NCBI RefSeq assembly: GCF_042427615.1
Contig: NZ_JBHMEZ010000012.1
Coordinates: 372,001-436,000 of the forward strand
Source of the DNA: Formosa undariae
GTDB taxonomy: Bacteria; Bacteroidota; Bacteroidia; Flavobacteriales; Flavobacteriaceae
Length of the DNA: 64,000 nucleotides
Reading direction: 5' to 3'
This document shows positions 10,389 through 18,117 of this stretch, one piece after another. The position numbers and the translations under genes were made by a program. The notes beneath the pieces are model-generated. The model made no database searches. It saw nothing but the letters and a program-made list of their open reading frames with translations, and had not been told where the DNA came from. How positions within the stretch are numbered: position 1 is the first letter of the stretch; each line of letters opens with the position of its first letter.

Positions 10389-11144
10389 TTATTTTTCTAA
10401 ATATTCAATTTTTAAAATCATTTTAGGACTTATAATCTTACCATTATTGCTAAAGTTTGCGTTAGACCTCCAATCCATTTTTTCATCATTTACTTTATTA
10501 TAGAGGTAGTTTATAACGTATAAGAGTCTTTTTGGATGAAATTCAAATTCTGTTTTAAACTTAATTATACATTTAATTGTAGAGTTCTGAAATTCGCGAA
10601 ATATTAAATCGTAATTTTCAGGATATTTGAAATGTATAATATCTTCAATTAGTTCAGGACTTTTTAAATAATCGTGTATTCCGACAGTTTTTTCAAATGC
10701 AAATTCTCGTATTAGAAATGCCCAAGGTCCTTGATTTGTTTTGGAAGTTAATTTATTTTGAATTACAGAGCATTCTCTTAATGAATTTTCATTTTTTCTT
10801 ATTTTTAATTTTTTCACTATCTCATCTATTAATGTTTCTAATCTTTTTATTGCAAGCGTTGATGGTAAAATTCCTTCTTTAAATCCAGAACCTTTTAAAA
10901 CTCTTGTGTTATGAAACCAATGAGCTCTGATTATTTTAGATTTATCTAATTTAAATCCTTTAAGAAATTCCTCAAATAAATATTCATCAGCGTATTTCTC
11001 TTTTTGACTGTTCTCCCAGATTTCATTTAAATCAAGTGACTTTAAAAAAGACGAAATATCATTTTCGGAAGTGGAAAAAATTTCCTTTAAAGATGATAGA
11101 ATAGTGTCATAATTTTCACAATCTAAAATCAAGATTTCTTTCAT
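10389..11144 (-). CDS. protein of unknown function
   Basis: The protein has 251 residues, no signal peptide and no membrane segment, so it is probably cytosolic. It is rich in Lys, Glu, Ile and Asn, and its base composition is more AT-rich than its neighbours, suggesting acquired DNA. One striking segment, AHWFHNTRVLKGSGFKEGI (about residues 78-97), has the H-x-[ST/N]-R ... F-x-x-G-I-L-P pattern seen at the start of some ADP-ribosyltransferase-like folds. That is a weak resemblance, and the function is not assigned. No partner gene is adjacent. Confidence 0.65.
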   Translation of the reverse strand: MKEILILDCENYDTILSSLKEIFSTSENDISSFLKSLDLNEIWENSQKEKYADEYLFEEFLKGFKLDKSKIIRAHWFHNTRVLKGSGFKEGILPSTLAIKRLETLIDEIVKKLKIRKNENSLRECSVIQNKLTSKTNQGPWAFLIREFAFEKTVGIHDYLKSPELIEDIIHFKYPENYDLIFREFQNSTIKCIIKFKTEFEFHPKRLLYVINYLYNKVNDEKMDWRSNANFSNNGKIISPKMILKIEYLEK

Positions 11145-11755
11145 TAATCTACGTTCGGTTTAATGTGGCACAACGTTAGTATATAGCACATATGTTCTTT
11201 ATATCTCAAATATAAACTATCTTAATAAAATCTCCCATATAATTTACTGACACTTATACATTTAATCAACTTTTCATGTTCATACTCTAAATACTGCAAC
11301 ACCTCAACATCAAAACCTCCAAAATCACACTTCCTCGCCAACTTAATTTCCACCCTAAAAAAAAGCAACTATTCACGTGTCATTTAGATCTCATTCGTAC
11401 TTAATTCGGAAAACGGTCCATTTTTAGGAAATACATCCGAAGCGCTACCGAACAAGACTCGAAGGAGACTCGAACAAAACCCCCTAAAAATTACAACGTT
11501 GTGTCAAGAGCGGTCAACCGAGTTCAGAACCGTTCAATTTGTGTCACCATGTGTCACAGCTATCAGAAACCACCTACAAGATATGCGCTAAAAAATGAGT
11601 CCTTTTCTTATAAATAGTCAGATTTGGCGTGGTTTTTTAGGCGGTTTCATCAGATTTAAAATGCACATAAAAAAGAGGGTTAATAGACTCTCATTTTTAA
11701 ACGCTTTAGTCACCTATAAATCGGCTTTTAAAGAACAGCGAGCTACAGTGCTACC

Positions 11756-11774
11756 AAATGTCAGATTGACATTT
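11756..11774. promoter_or_regulatory. perfect inverted repeat AAATGTCA-GAT-TGACATTT
   Basis: Eight-base arms separated by three bases lie 178 bases upstream of the hsp20 start, within a cluster of TGTCA/TGACA motifs. This is a candidate operator for a dimeric regulator. The regulator's identity is unknown. Confidence 0.4.
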
Positions 11775-11893
11775 TTAAAAATGAAAAAATGACAAGCATT
11801 CTGAAAATTTGACACCAAAACACCTCTTTTTTAAGAAAAATTTTAGAGACTATGAATGTCTTTTCAGTTTGGTATTTTTTTTGTTTTATAGTC

Positions 11894-11905
11894 ATCGAAA
11901 TCGAT
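11894..11905. promoter_or_regulatory. palindrome ATCGA-AA-TCGAT upstream of hsp20
   Basis: A perfect five-base inverted repeat with a two-base centre lies 47 bases upstream of the hsp20 start codon. It is a candidate regulator site. No known heat-shock operator family can be named from the sequence. Confidence 0.3.
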
Positions 11906-11951
11906 AGTGATTTCTAATTTGAAAACATGTTTAATTTAAAATTTTGTAATT

Positions 11952-12428
11952 ATGAGCAATTTAATTAGTGTTCCTAAAAATGGAACTTTATCAGACAGAA
12001 ATTCAAATCAAAACGTCCCAACCTTATCAAATTGGTTAGACGATATCTTTAATCGCGATCTGCCATCGGTATTTACATCGAACTTTAATACAGGCATCAC
12101 CTTACCAAAAGTAAATATTAAAGAAACTGCCGATGCTTTTGTTGTTGAGATGGCTGTTCCCGGTCTTAAAAAATCGGATTTCCATATCGATATCGACAAT
12201 CAGTTGCTTTCTATTTCTACAGAAATCAAGGAGGAAAACGAACACAAAGAAGATAATTATACACGCAGAGAGTTTGGGTATTCGTCTTTTAAAAGAACTT
12301 TTACGCTTCCAGAAAGTGTAAACGACGAAAAGATAAATGCCTCCTATTCCGAAGGTATTTTAAGGGTACTACTACCTAAAAAAGAAGAGGCGAAACAAAA
12401 GCCTGCGAGAAGTATTAGCATTTCGTAA
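11952..12428 (+). CDS. small heat shock protein, Hsp20/alpha-crystallin family
   Basis: The protein has 158 residues. The alpha-crystallin domain spans about 50-145: it opens with LPKVNIKETADAF, contains VEMAVPGLKKSDF and ends with the conserved A-x-x-x-x-G-[IV]-L signature (SYSEGILRVLLPK). A C-terminal IxI-like tail (RSISIS) is typical for oligomer assembly. It acts as an ATP-independent holdase that binds unfolding proteins in the cytoplasm. The long, motif-rich upstream region suggests regulated transcription. The next gene starts 107 bases downstream. Confidence 0.97.
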   Translation: MSNLISVPKNGTLSDRNSNQNVPTLSNWLDDIFNRDLPSVFTSNFNTGITLPKVNIKETADAFVVEMAVPGLKKSDFHIDIDNQLLSISTEIKEENEHKEDNYTRREFGYSSFKRTFTLPESVNDEKINASYSEGILRVLLPKKEEAKQKPARSISIS

Positions 12429-12535
12429 GTGATGCGCGAATGTATGAGTTAAAGTGTGATGTATAGTTGGAGGCCGTGTGTGTATGCGGTCTCCGCTATA
12501 TAATAACAGTTGTTAAACCTTTAAAAATTAATGTT

Positions 12536-12811
12536 ATGCCAAGAAAATTTAAATCTGGGGATTGGGTTAAAGTTAAAGGATCACGGACCATCCAAAAAAT
12601 GCAAGTTTTAAAATATGTCCCTAAAAAAGACGGCTTCCTGGGCAGTATAGACCACGATAATTATTTGGAGTGCGTCTGGTATAAACACGGGGAACGTAAA
12701 GTAGCGGTTTTTCATCAAAATAAATTGATTAGAACCTTGGAAACAGGTGGTTTATACAACACCTTTCCTAGACCGCGAAAACGAAGTTTAACCAAAAACT
12801 TAAAGACATGA
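12536..12811 (+). CDS. YodC-like (DUF2158) small protein
   Basis: The 91-residue protein starts at the internal ATG (MPRKFKSGDWVKV). The longer frame from 12467 adds 23 residues without family character. The body fits the DUF2158/YodC pattern: F-K-x-GD-W-V at the start, a K-M-x-V strand, then an ECVWY segment and a final QNKLIR. The family is a small beta-barrel of unknown function found in many bacteria. Its stop overlaps the next start (ATGA), so translation of the following lipoprotein is probably coupled. Confidence 0.72.
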   Translation: MPRKFKSGDWVKVKGSRTIQKMQVLKYVPKKDGFLGSIDHDNYLECVWYKHGERKVAVFHQNKLIRTLETGGLYNTFPRPRKRSLTKNLKT

Positions 12812-13281
12812 AAGCATATGTTTTATTAGCCATGATGGGCTTACTTACCATGAGTTGCAACGGACAAGAACCTAAAACACAAAAACACGACAACACTGTT
12901 GTTGAACAACCTAAAGGCTCTTGGAACGTGAACAAAGAATTCGATGCCGACGGGAATTTAATTAGGTACGATAGTATTTATTCTTGGTCGTCGCACGATA
13001 AATTAGACAATCTTTCGGAGGTAGATCGGGATAGTTTGCTCCATCATTTTAAATCTAGATTCTTTACAAACTTTTCGGGCTTTGAAAACGAAGGTTTTGA
13101 AGATGTATTTACCGAAGATTCGATTTTTAGTAAGCATTACTTTAATGACGATTTTTTTGGTAGTGATTTTGGAAACGACTTTATGGACATCGACAAGATT
13201 AGACAACATATGATGGCGAGACAAAGAGCGTTTTTAGAGAAATATAATGATGCGATTATTAAACCAGAGGACGAAGACTAA
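12808..13281 (+). CDS. lipoprotein of unknown function
   Basis: The protein has 157 residues. A signal sequence with lipobox LLTMSC places lipidated Cys17 at the N terminus of the mature protein. The rest is acidic and rich in Asp, Phe and Asn, with an FDADGNLIRYDSIYSWSS segment typical of Bacteroidota exported lipoproteins but no family I can name. The start overlaps the YodC-like gene by four bases. A terminator overlaps the stop codon, so these two genes end a transcript that may begin at hsp20. Confidence 0.75.
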   Translation: MKAYVLLAMMGLLTMSCNGQEPKTQKHDNTVVEQPKGSWNVNKEFDADGNLIRYDSIYSWSSHDKLDNLSEVDRDSLLHHFKSRFFTNFSGFENEGFEDVFTEDSIFSKHYFNDDFFGSDFGNDFMDIDKIRQHMMARQRAFLEKYNDAIIKPEDED

Positions 13282-13298
13282 GAGTTTTCGTCTTTTTT
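13270..13298 (+). terminator. intrinsic terminator overlapping the lipoprotein stop codon
   Basis: GACGAAGACT pairs with AGTTTTCGTC around a three-base loop, followed by six T. It ends the hsp20-side plus-strand block. Confidence 0.8.
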
Positions 13299-13309
13299 GT
13301 TTTAGAGAG

Positions 13310-14330
13310 GTTGGTTGTTGTTGGCTTTTGGTTAGTGATAAGATAAGATTCTGAAATGAATTCAGAATGACGGACACTAATACTTCGCAAACAGCCTAAA
13401 ATTTTACAGTGTTTTCACTTCAGATTTTACGATAAACTTTCGATAGGCCGGGGAATTCACGATTTATGAAAAACCATCATAGTGTATTATTAAATTAAAA
13501 TAAATTACATTCTAATTGGAGTGTCGTCAACCTGAACTTGATTCAGGTTCTCATAACGATTGGTTAGCAATTTGATAAGATTCTAGAATAAATGATGTTC
13601 ATTTTTTCCATTGATGAAAAAACGAATCAACCCTTCGACTCCGCTCAAGACAAGAATAATCTAGGCTGACGTAACCTTATCTAAATCTATCGTTCGACAC
13701 CTAAATTTCAGGAACTCGCGAATTAATTTAAATGTAATGACGACAAACGTTTCGCTCAAACAGCCTGAAATTTTACGGTGACTTCACTTCAGATTTTACG
13801 ATAATCTTTCGATAGGCCGGGGAATTCACGATTTATGAAAAACCATCATAGTGTATTATTAAATTAAAATAAATTACATTCTGATTGGAGTGTCGTCAAC
13901 CTGAACTTGATTCAGGTTCTCATAACGATTGGTTAGCAATTTGATAAGATTCTAGAATAAATGATGTTCATTTTTTCCATCGATGAAAAAACGAACCAAA
14001 AAAATCTAGGCTGACGAAACCTTATCTAAATCTATCGTTTGACACCTAAATTTCAAGAACTCGCAATAAAAATTATAGATAATAAAAAATATGTCGTGCT
14101 CAAACAGCCTGAAATTTTACGGTGTTTTCACTTCAGATTTTACGATAAACTTTCGATAGGCCAGGAAAGGGCGTTTTTAGAAAAGTATAATGAGATTCTG
14201 AAATAAGTAATGTTCATTTTTTCCATTGATGAAAAAACGAACCCACCCTTCGACTCCGCTCAGGACAAGAATAATCTAGGCTGACGAAACCTTATCTAAA
14301 TCTATCGTAATAGGCCGTAAAACGTGTTTA
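13310..14330. repeat. composite long repeat block, three tandem-like copies of a ~350-370 bp unit
   Basis: Copies start near 13393, 13761 and 14105 with a shared opening (cagcctgaaattttacggtg or close variants), giving periods of 368 and 344 bases. Each unit contains the submotif gataaactttcgataggcc, a hairpin AACCTGAA-CTTGA-TTCAGGTT, tgttcattttttccattgatg and cccttcgactccgctcaa/g-gacaag. The third copy is shortened. No open frame is conserved between the copies, so this is non-coding repetitive DNA of unknown function. Confidence 0.85.
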
Positions 14331-14365
14331 ATTATGTCTTAGTTTCCCAAAATGATTGTCATAAA

Positions 14366-14404
14366 AAAAGCATACAACATCATTTTCTAGACGTTATATG
14401 CTTA
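14366..14404 (-). terminator. intrinsic terminator of the recurrent hairpin type
   Basis: AAGCATACAAC pairs with GTTATATGCTT (one mismatch). The minus-strand transcript from the lipoprotein gene at 14434 meets the run of T after the stem. Confidence 0.75.
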
Positions 14405-14433
14405 CTATTTATTTTTAGAATAAATAATTTTAT

Positions 14434-14919
14434 TTAGTCCGTTACAAAAACTAAAGCTTTAGAATTATCTATGCTATTGGATACAGAAAACACCATCCGA
14501 TTTGTTCTTAAGTCTGTTAATTGTAAAGAAAAGGAAGTAGAACTCGCAATATCCTCTGTTATTTTTCCTCGAATCATGGTTACATAAACGCTACCTTCTT
14601 CTTCGTAAAAAGTATACTGTGCTTCTGCAATTTCTTCACCGCCATAATAACAACTCTCTGTTCCGCTTACCACCTCTATTTCACCTGCTGTTTTAAATGT
14701 ATAGGTATCATCAACTAAACAGTCATTTTGCTCACTTAAATTCGTGTCATAATTTCTGTAGTAGGCTTCTAATCGCCATGTTTTAGAGCTGTTGTTATGC
14801 AAAATCTCTAAATCGTCTAGGGTGTAATACGACCCAGTAGTTGAATCGTCGTCTGTACTACAGCCTGTAGCCATAATGGATAAAAAAATAAGTGCTATTA
14901 CTGTTTTTAACGTACTCAT
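14434..14919 (-). CDS. lipocalin-like lipoprotein
   Basis: The protein has 161 residues. The lipobox IMATGC gives lipidated Cys20, followed by an Asp/Ser/Thr-rich linker. The mature part starts with a KTWRLEAYYRN segment and contains DDTYTFKTAGEIEV and an SFSLQLTDLRTNRM strand. This is the arrangement of the lipocalin-like domains common in Bacteroidota lipoproteins and resembles the modules in the glycan-binding protein at 35944-38049. Ligand unknown. It is transcribed alone, between two repeat blocks. Confidence 0.78.
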   Translation of the reverse strand: MSTLKTVIALIFLSIMATGCSTDDDSTTGSYYTLDDLEILHNNSSKTWRLEAYYRNYDTNLSEQNDCLVDDTYTFKTAGEIEVVSGTESCYYGGEEIAEAQYTFYEEEGSVYVTMIRGKITEDIASSTSFSLQLTDLRTNRMVFSVSNSIDNSKALVFVTD

Positions 14920-15351
14920 AACTATGCTTTCAGATTTTTATAGGTGTTTCTTCTTTTATAGCATGTCCTATTAGCTCACATAAAGGGATAGGACCTATTA
15001 AAAATTAAATATATTATTTTTATTCTAGCTGAAAGGCCTTAAAACAATAATCCGCTCTGTTTTTAGAAGATGTGTAATAATTTAACAGGTTTGTTATCAC
15101 TTAAAGATACCAACATAAAAAAACACACAAAATCAATTTCTAAACGTTGTATACTTGACATCGTAATTAGTCTCTATTAGTTTTGAAGTTAAGATATGAT
15201 TTTTAGCTCTAAAATTTGTTTGTATTAGTCATTTTATCTGGTTTGCTCTTCGCACACTATAATATTGTTATTCAAATAATTAACCTTTGTGTTTTTGGTA
15301 GAAACGGTAGTTTTATTTCTGAATAGAGAGTTTTTTTTGTATATTACTTGT
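14920..15351. other. intergenic with a degenerate hairpin copy
   Basis: This 432-base region separates divergent genes. Near 15115-15155 there is a decayed copy of the recurrent hairpin (aaaaaaacacacaaaatcaatttctaaacgttgt). No gene seen. Confidence 0.5.
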
Positions 15352-15513
15352 ATGAATATTCCAAGCGAAGTAAACGAAATCTTGATTGCCATCATTTTAA
15401 TTTCTGTTGCGATGACTTTGGTAAGTTACTTAACTAAGCATAGCAGAAATTTTAGAAGCAGTAGAAACAAAAGAGCCAGACACCAGGATCAACCTTTTGA
15501 TATTGATTTATAA
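15352..15513 (+). CDS. small single-pass membrane protein, unknown function
   Basis: The 53-residue frame starts at the ATG encoding MNIPSEVNEI. The longer frame needs a GTG 63 bases upstream and adds implausible sequence. Residues about 8-28 are one hydrophobic helix (ILIAIILISVAMTLVSYL), followed by a strongly basic segment (HSRNFRSSRNKRARH), which the positive-inside rule places in the cytoplasm. No homologue is recognised. It could be a real membrane peptide or a chance frame. Confidence 0.45.
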   Translation: MNIPSEVNEILIAIILISVAMTLVSYLTKHSRNFRSSRNKRARHQDQPFDIDL

Positions 15514-15539
15514 TGTTAAACCATATTAGATTGTTTAAA

Positions 15540-15690
15540 ACGCAAGGGTTTTGTCAACCTGAACTGGATTCAGGTTCTCATAACGATTGGTTAGCACTTT
15601 GATGAGATTCTGAAATAAATTCAGAATGACGGACACTAATACTTCGCAAACAGCTTCATCTTTTACGAAACTATTTGGATAAGGCCGTAT
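15540..15690. repeat. partial copy of the composite repeat
   Basis: It shares gtcaacctgaac.ggattcaggttctcataacg and the second hairpin ATTCTGAA-ATAAA-TTCAGAATG with the block at 13310-14330, but lacks the rest of the unit. The 64-codon minus frame over it is a translation of the repeat, not a gene. Confidence 0.8.
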
Positions 15691-15713
15691 AACGTGTTTA
15701 ATCATGTCTTTAA

Positions 15714-15760
15714 AACATAAAAAAAGCATACAACATCAATAACCTGACGTTGTATGCTTG
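15714..15760 (-). terminator. intrinsic terminator of the recurrent hairpin type
   Basis: AAGCATACAAC (15724-15734) and GTTGTATGCTT (15749-15759) are perfect arms. On the minus strand a run of seven T follows, 60 bases beyond the end of the Old Yellow Enzyme gene. Confidence 0.85.
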
Positions 15761-15820
15761 ATATAGTACGATCTAATAGCTTTGAAGAAAAAACAGATTT
15801 ACTTCCCTTCTTTCTATAAT

Positions 15821-17041
15821 CTATTTTGTTTTGCTTTTTAGTTTTTGCTCTATAATTAACCAGGCATAATTAAGAAACACAGACCAAGCACTTAAATTTG
15901 GATTGGGTTGTTTCCCTTGTCCGAGGCGCTTAATTTGGGTTTCGTACCAAATGATATTCATAGACCCATCGATGCCTTTTACACCTGTCTTTTTAATGTC
16001 TGTATTGAAATTAGGTCGACTGTTGTTAATGATTTCATTTCCCATGTTTGGGAACACAGCAAACGGACGCGCCACACCAATAATATCTAATTGATTAGAG
16101 GCTACAGCATCTTGCATTACCGACGTTGTACGGAATCCTCCTGTTAGCATTAAAGGCGTTGTAGTAACTTGTCTTACCTTTTCGATGTAATCCATAAAGT
16201 AAGCTTCCCGTTTTATGGTACTATCTTTTTGTTTTCCCATCATCGCTGGTGCTTCGTAAGTTCCTCCAGAAATTTCAATTAAATCCATGCCTTCGTTCGA
16301 CAAGATTTTAACCACTTCCATAGATTCTTCTTCTGAGAATCCACCCTTCTGAAAATCGGTTGAGTTTAATTTAATTCCGATAGGAAAATCTTTCCCTACA
16401 CGTGCTCTTATGGTTCTATAGACTTCGACCACAAATCGAGCTCTATTCTCCAAACTTCCTCCCCATTTGTCGGTTCTTACATTCGCTTGTGGCGATAAAA
16501 ACTGACTCACTAAATACCCATGTGCGCCATGAATCTGAACGCCAGAGAATCCCGCATCTTTTAAAATAGCAGATGTATTCGCAAAGCCCTCAATAATGTC
16601 AAGGATTTCTTTTTCGGTTAACGCTTCAGGTATTTTTTTAGTGGCATCTTTTCGACCTCTCGTTTTTAAAGCGACTGCAGAAGGTGCTTTTAAAACACTA
16701 TTAATTTGCTCCATGGCTTGACGGCCTGGATGATTTAATTGTGCCCATAATTGTGTTTTAGTCCCTTTTACACTTTCTGCCCATCGTGTAAGCATATCCA
16801 TGTTTTTACGGTCTTGAACCACCACATTTCGAGGTTCTCCAACGGCGTTAGGATCAATCATAATGTTACCGGTAATTAGCAATCCAGCGCCACCTTGAGC
16901 CCATACTTTATAAGCATCTATAAGAACCGCAGTGGGCTCCTGATGTTTGTTCGATAAATTTTCACTCATTGCAGATTTAGCAATCCTATTACTTAGGACA
17001 GCCCCATTTGGTAAAATCATTTCTTGCTCTAATATATTCAT
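15821..17041 (-). CDS. NADH:flavin oxidoreductase, Old Yellow Enzyme family
   Basis: The 406-residue FMN-dependent TIM-barrel ene-reductase reduces activated C=C bonds using NAD(P)H. The start carries the N-terminal FMN-loop pattern (LPNGAVLSNRIAKSAM). QLNHPGRQ lies at 101-108. The substrate-binding His171/His174/Tyr176 (IHGAHGYLVSQFLSP) is followed by DKWGGSLENRARF, and a late TGGFR.. phosphate-binding segment follows. Length and motifs match the bacterial single-domain OYE-like class (NemA/YqjM relatives). No iron-sulfur domain is present. The C terminus has a short hydrophobic then basic tail. It is cytosolic, with its own terminator, about 150 bases downstream of the DUF1080 gene. Confidence 0.94.
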   Translation of the reverse strand: MNILEQEMILPNGAVLSNRIAKSAMSENLSNKHQEPTAVLIDAYKVWAQGGAGLLITGNIMIDPNAVGEPRNVVVQDRKNMDMLTRWAESVKGTKTQLWAQLNHPGRQAMEQINSVLKAPSAVALKTRGRKDATKKIPEALTEKEILDIIEGFANTSAILKDAGFSGVQIHGAHGYLVSQFLSPQANVRTDKWGGSLENRARFVVEVYRTIRARVGKDFPIGIKLNSTDFQKGGFSEEESMEVVKILSNEGMDLIEISGGTYEAPAMMGKQKDSTIKREAYFMDYIEKVRQVTTTPLMLTGGFRTTSVMQDAVASNQLDIIGVARPFAVFPNMGNEIINNSRPNFNTDIKKTGVKGIDGSMNIIWYETQIKRLGQGKQPNPNLSAWSVFLNYAWLIIEQKLKSKTK

Positions 17042-17193
17042 GGACGTGATGCTTTATTGTAGTTGGTGTAATAATTATTCAAAGGTAAATCTAATTCAAC
17101 CATGGCTTGCATCTCCTGTTTTTATTTATGAAAAGTATATGATTAAGTAAGTGTTGGTGTCTAAATCTAAAAAGAGTGATTTAAACGCTATAA

Positions 17194-18093
17194 TTACAGT
17201 TGCTTGGAAAATTCAGCTGGCAATGCACTAACCGATCTAATTTTAATATCTTTATAATAAACCTCTGCACCTTCACTCTGCAGTTGAATTTTCCCTTTGG
17301 TTAGCGCCTTAGCCACATCGTCTGTTCCATAAGTCACCGAGTTTTCCAACACCAATACTACTTTTCCATTAACAATATGATAGGCCTTATCGCCCAAGCA
17401 CACCAAATCAATCTGATTCCAGCCTTCTAATTTTCCGTAGTTCACACTTTTTCTGCAACGTCCGTCCTCTCCTGTTTTAAACTGCTTATAATCGCTGTCT
17501 GGATTGTAGATAAAAATATCCCAATCTGAGTTAGGATTTTCTTTCTTTATCGCTCTTATATCGGCACCAGAACCCGCAATGGTGTAGTAATCTCCACAAT
17601 CTTCTTCTTGAATCTGAAATTCTTGAGACTGCATCCAGCAGTTCCAAAATGCGCCTTGTTCGCCGATGGCATGATACAACACACCGCTATCCATCGGTTT
17701 GTCTAAACGCGGTTCGTATTTCTTTTCGCCCCACTTAAACATCAAACTTAAATGATAGTTTTCGTATTCTTTTTTGGTGGTTACTGCCCCGTATATTTCT
17801 CCAGAAACTTTCAGCACCGGTTCTCCATCCATTTCAACTGTGGTAAATACGTTTAACGGATCGTTATTTAATCCTAACGGCGTGCCTTCGTCCATACCAT
17901 TTCCTTTTTCGTACCCTTCAATAGCTACGGTGTGATGCGGAGCTCCAACAAACTCGTCCCACTTGCTCAGTTCTAAATCTAGGAGGTGTTCCCATTTGTC
18001 TTTAGTGGGTTCGTCTGAACGCCAAGACGTCATGGAAAGGCAAATTAAAATTACGGCAGTAGCCAAAAGGGTTGGTTTTAAAATAGTTTTCAT
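17194..18093 (-). CDS. DUF1080 / 3-keto-disaccharide hydrolase family protein
   Basis: The protein has 299 residues and an N-terminal signal peptide (hydrophobic core TLLATAVILICLSM). The mature part is the concanavalin-like beta-sandwich of DUF1080. It has a WEHLLDLELSKWDEF opening, an NYHLSLMFKWGEKKY strand, a DSGVLYHAIGEQ segment, a WNQIDLVCLGDKAYHIVNG strand and a closing KGKIQLQSEGAEVYYKDIKIR, the family hallmark. Members act on 3-keto-glucosides or bind glycans at the cell surface. It lies 24 bases after the DUF5060-type hydrolase gene, so the two form an operon and probably act on the same, unidentified glycan. Confidence 0.9.
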   Translation of the reverse strand: MKTILKPTLLATAVILICLSMTSWRSDEPTKDKWEHLLDLELSKWDEFVGAPHHTVAIEGYEKGNGMDEGTPLGLNNDPLNVFTTVEMDGEPVLKVSGEIYGAVTTKKEYENYHLSLMFKWGEKKYEPRLDKPMDSGVLYHAIGEQGAFWNCWMQSQEFQIQEEDCGDYYTIAGSGADIRAIKKENPNSDWDIFIYNPDSDYKQFKTGEDGRCRKSVNYGKLEGWNQIDLVCLGDKAYHIVNGKVVLVLENSVTYGTDDVAKALTKGKIQLQSEGAEVYYKDIKIRSVSALPAEFSKQL

Positions 18094-18117
18094 AAATATC
18101 TGTTTGTAATGATGAGT

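Larger units (their letters stand above)
11145..11951. other. long upstream region of hsp20 with clustered TGTCA/TGACA motifs
   Basis: This 807-base region contains seven TGTCA or TGACA pentamers between 11502 and 11814. It also holds two inverted repeats (11756-11774 and 11894-11905). A 65-codon open frame at 11595-11792 has no recognisable protein features and is not called. Confidence 0.5.

Noticed and set aside
11595..11792. A 65-codon plus-strand frame upstream of hsp20.
   Set aside because: Composition is Arg/Lys/Phe-rich without domain character, and it overlaps the motif-rich regulatory region.
13310..14330. Considered a CRISPR array because of repeated units.
   Set aside because: Units are about 350-370 bases with internal structure, not 20-40 base repeats with unique spacers, and no cas gene is present.
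15535..15729. A 64-codon minus-strand frame over the partial repeat, and a similar 61-codon frame at 20145-20330.
   Set aside because: Both are translations of the dispersed hairpin repeat and share sequence only because the repeat does; no signal of selection or start context.
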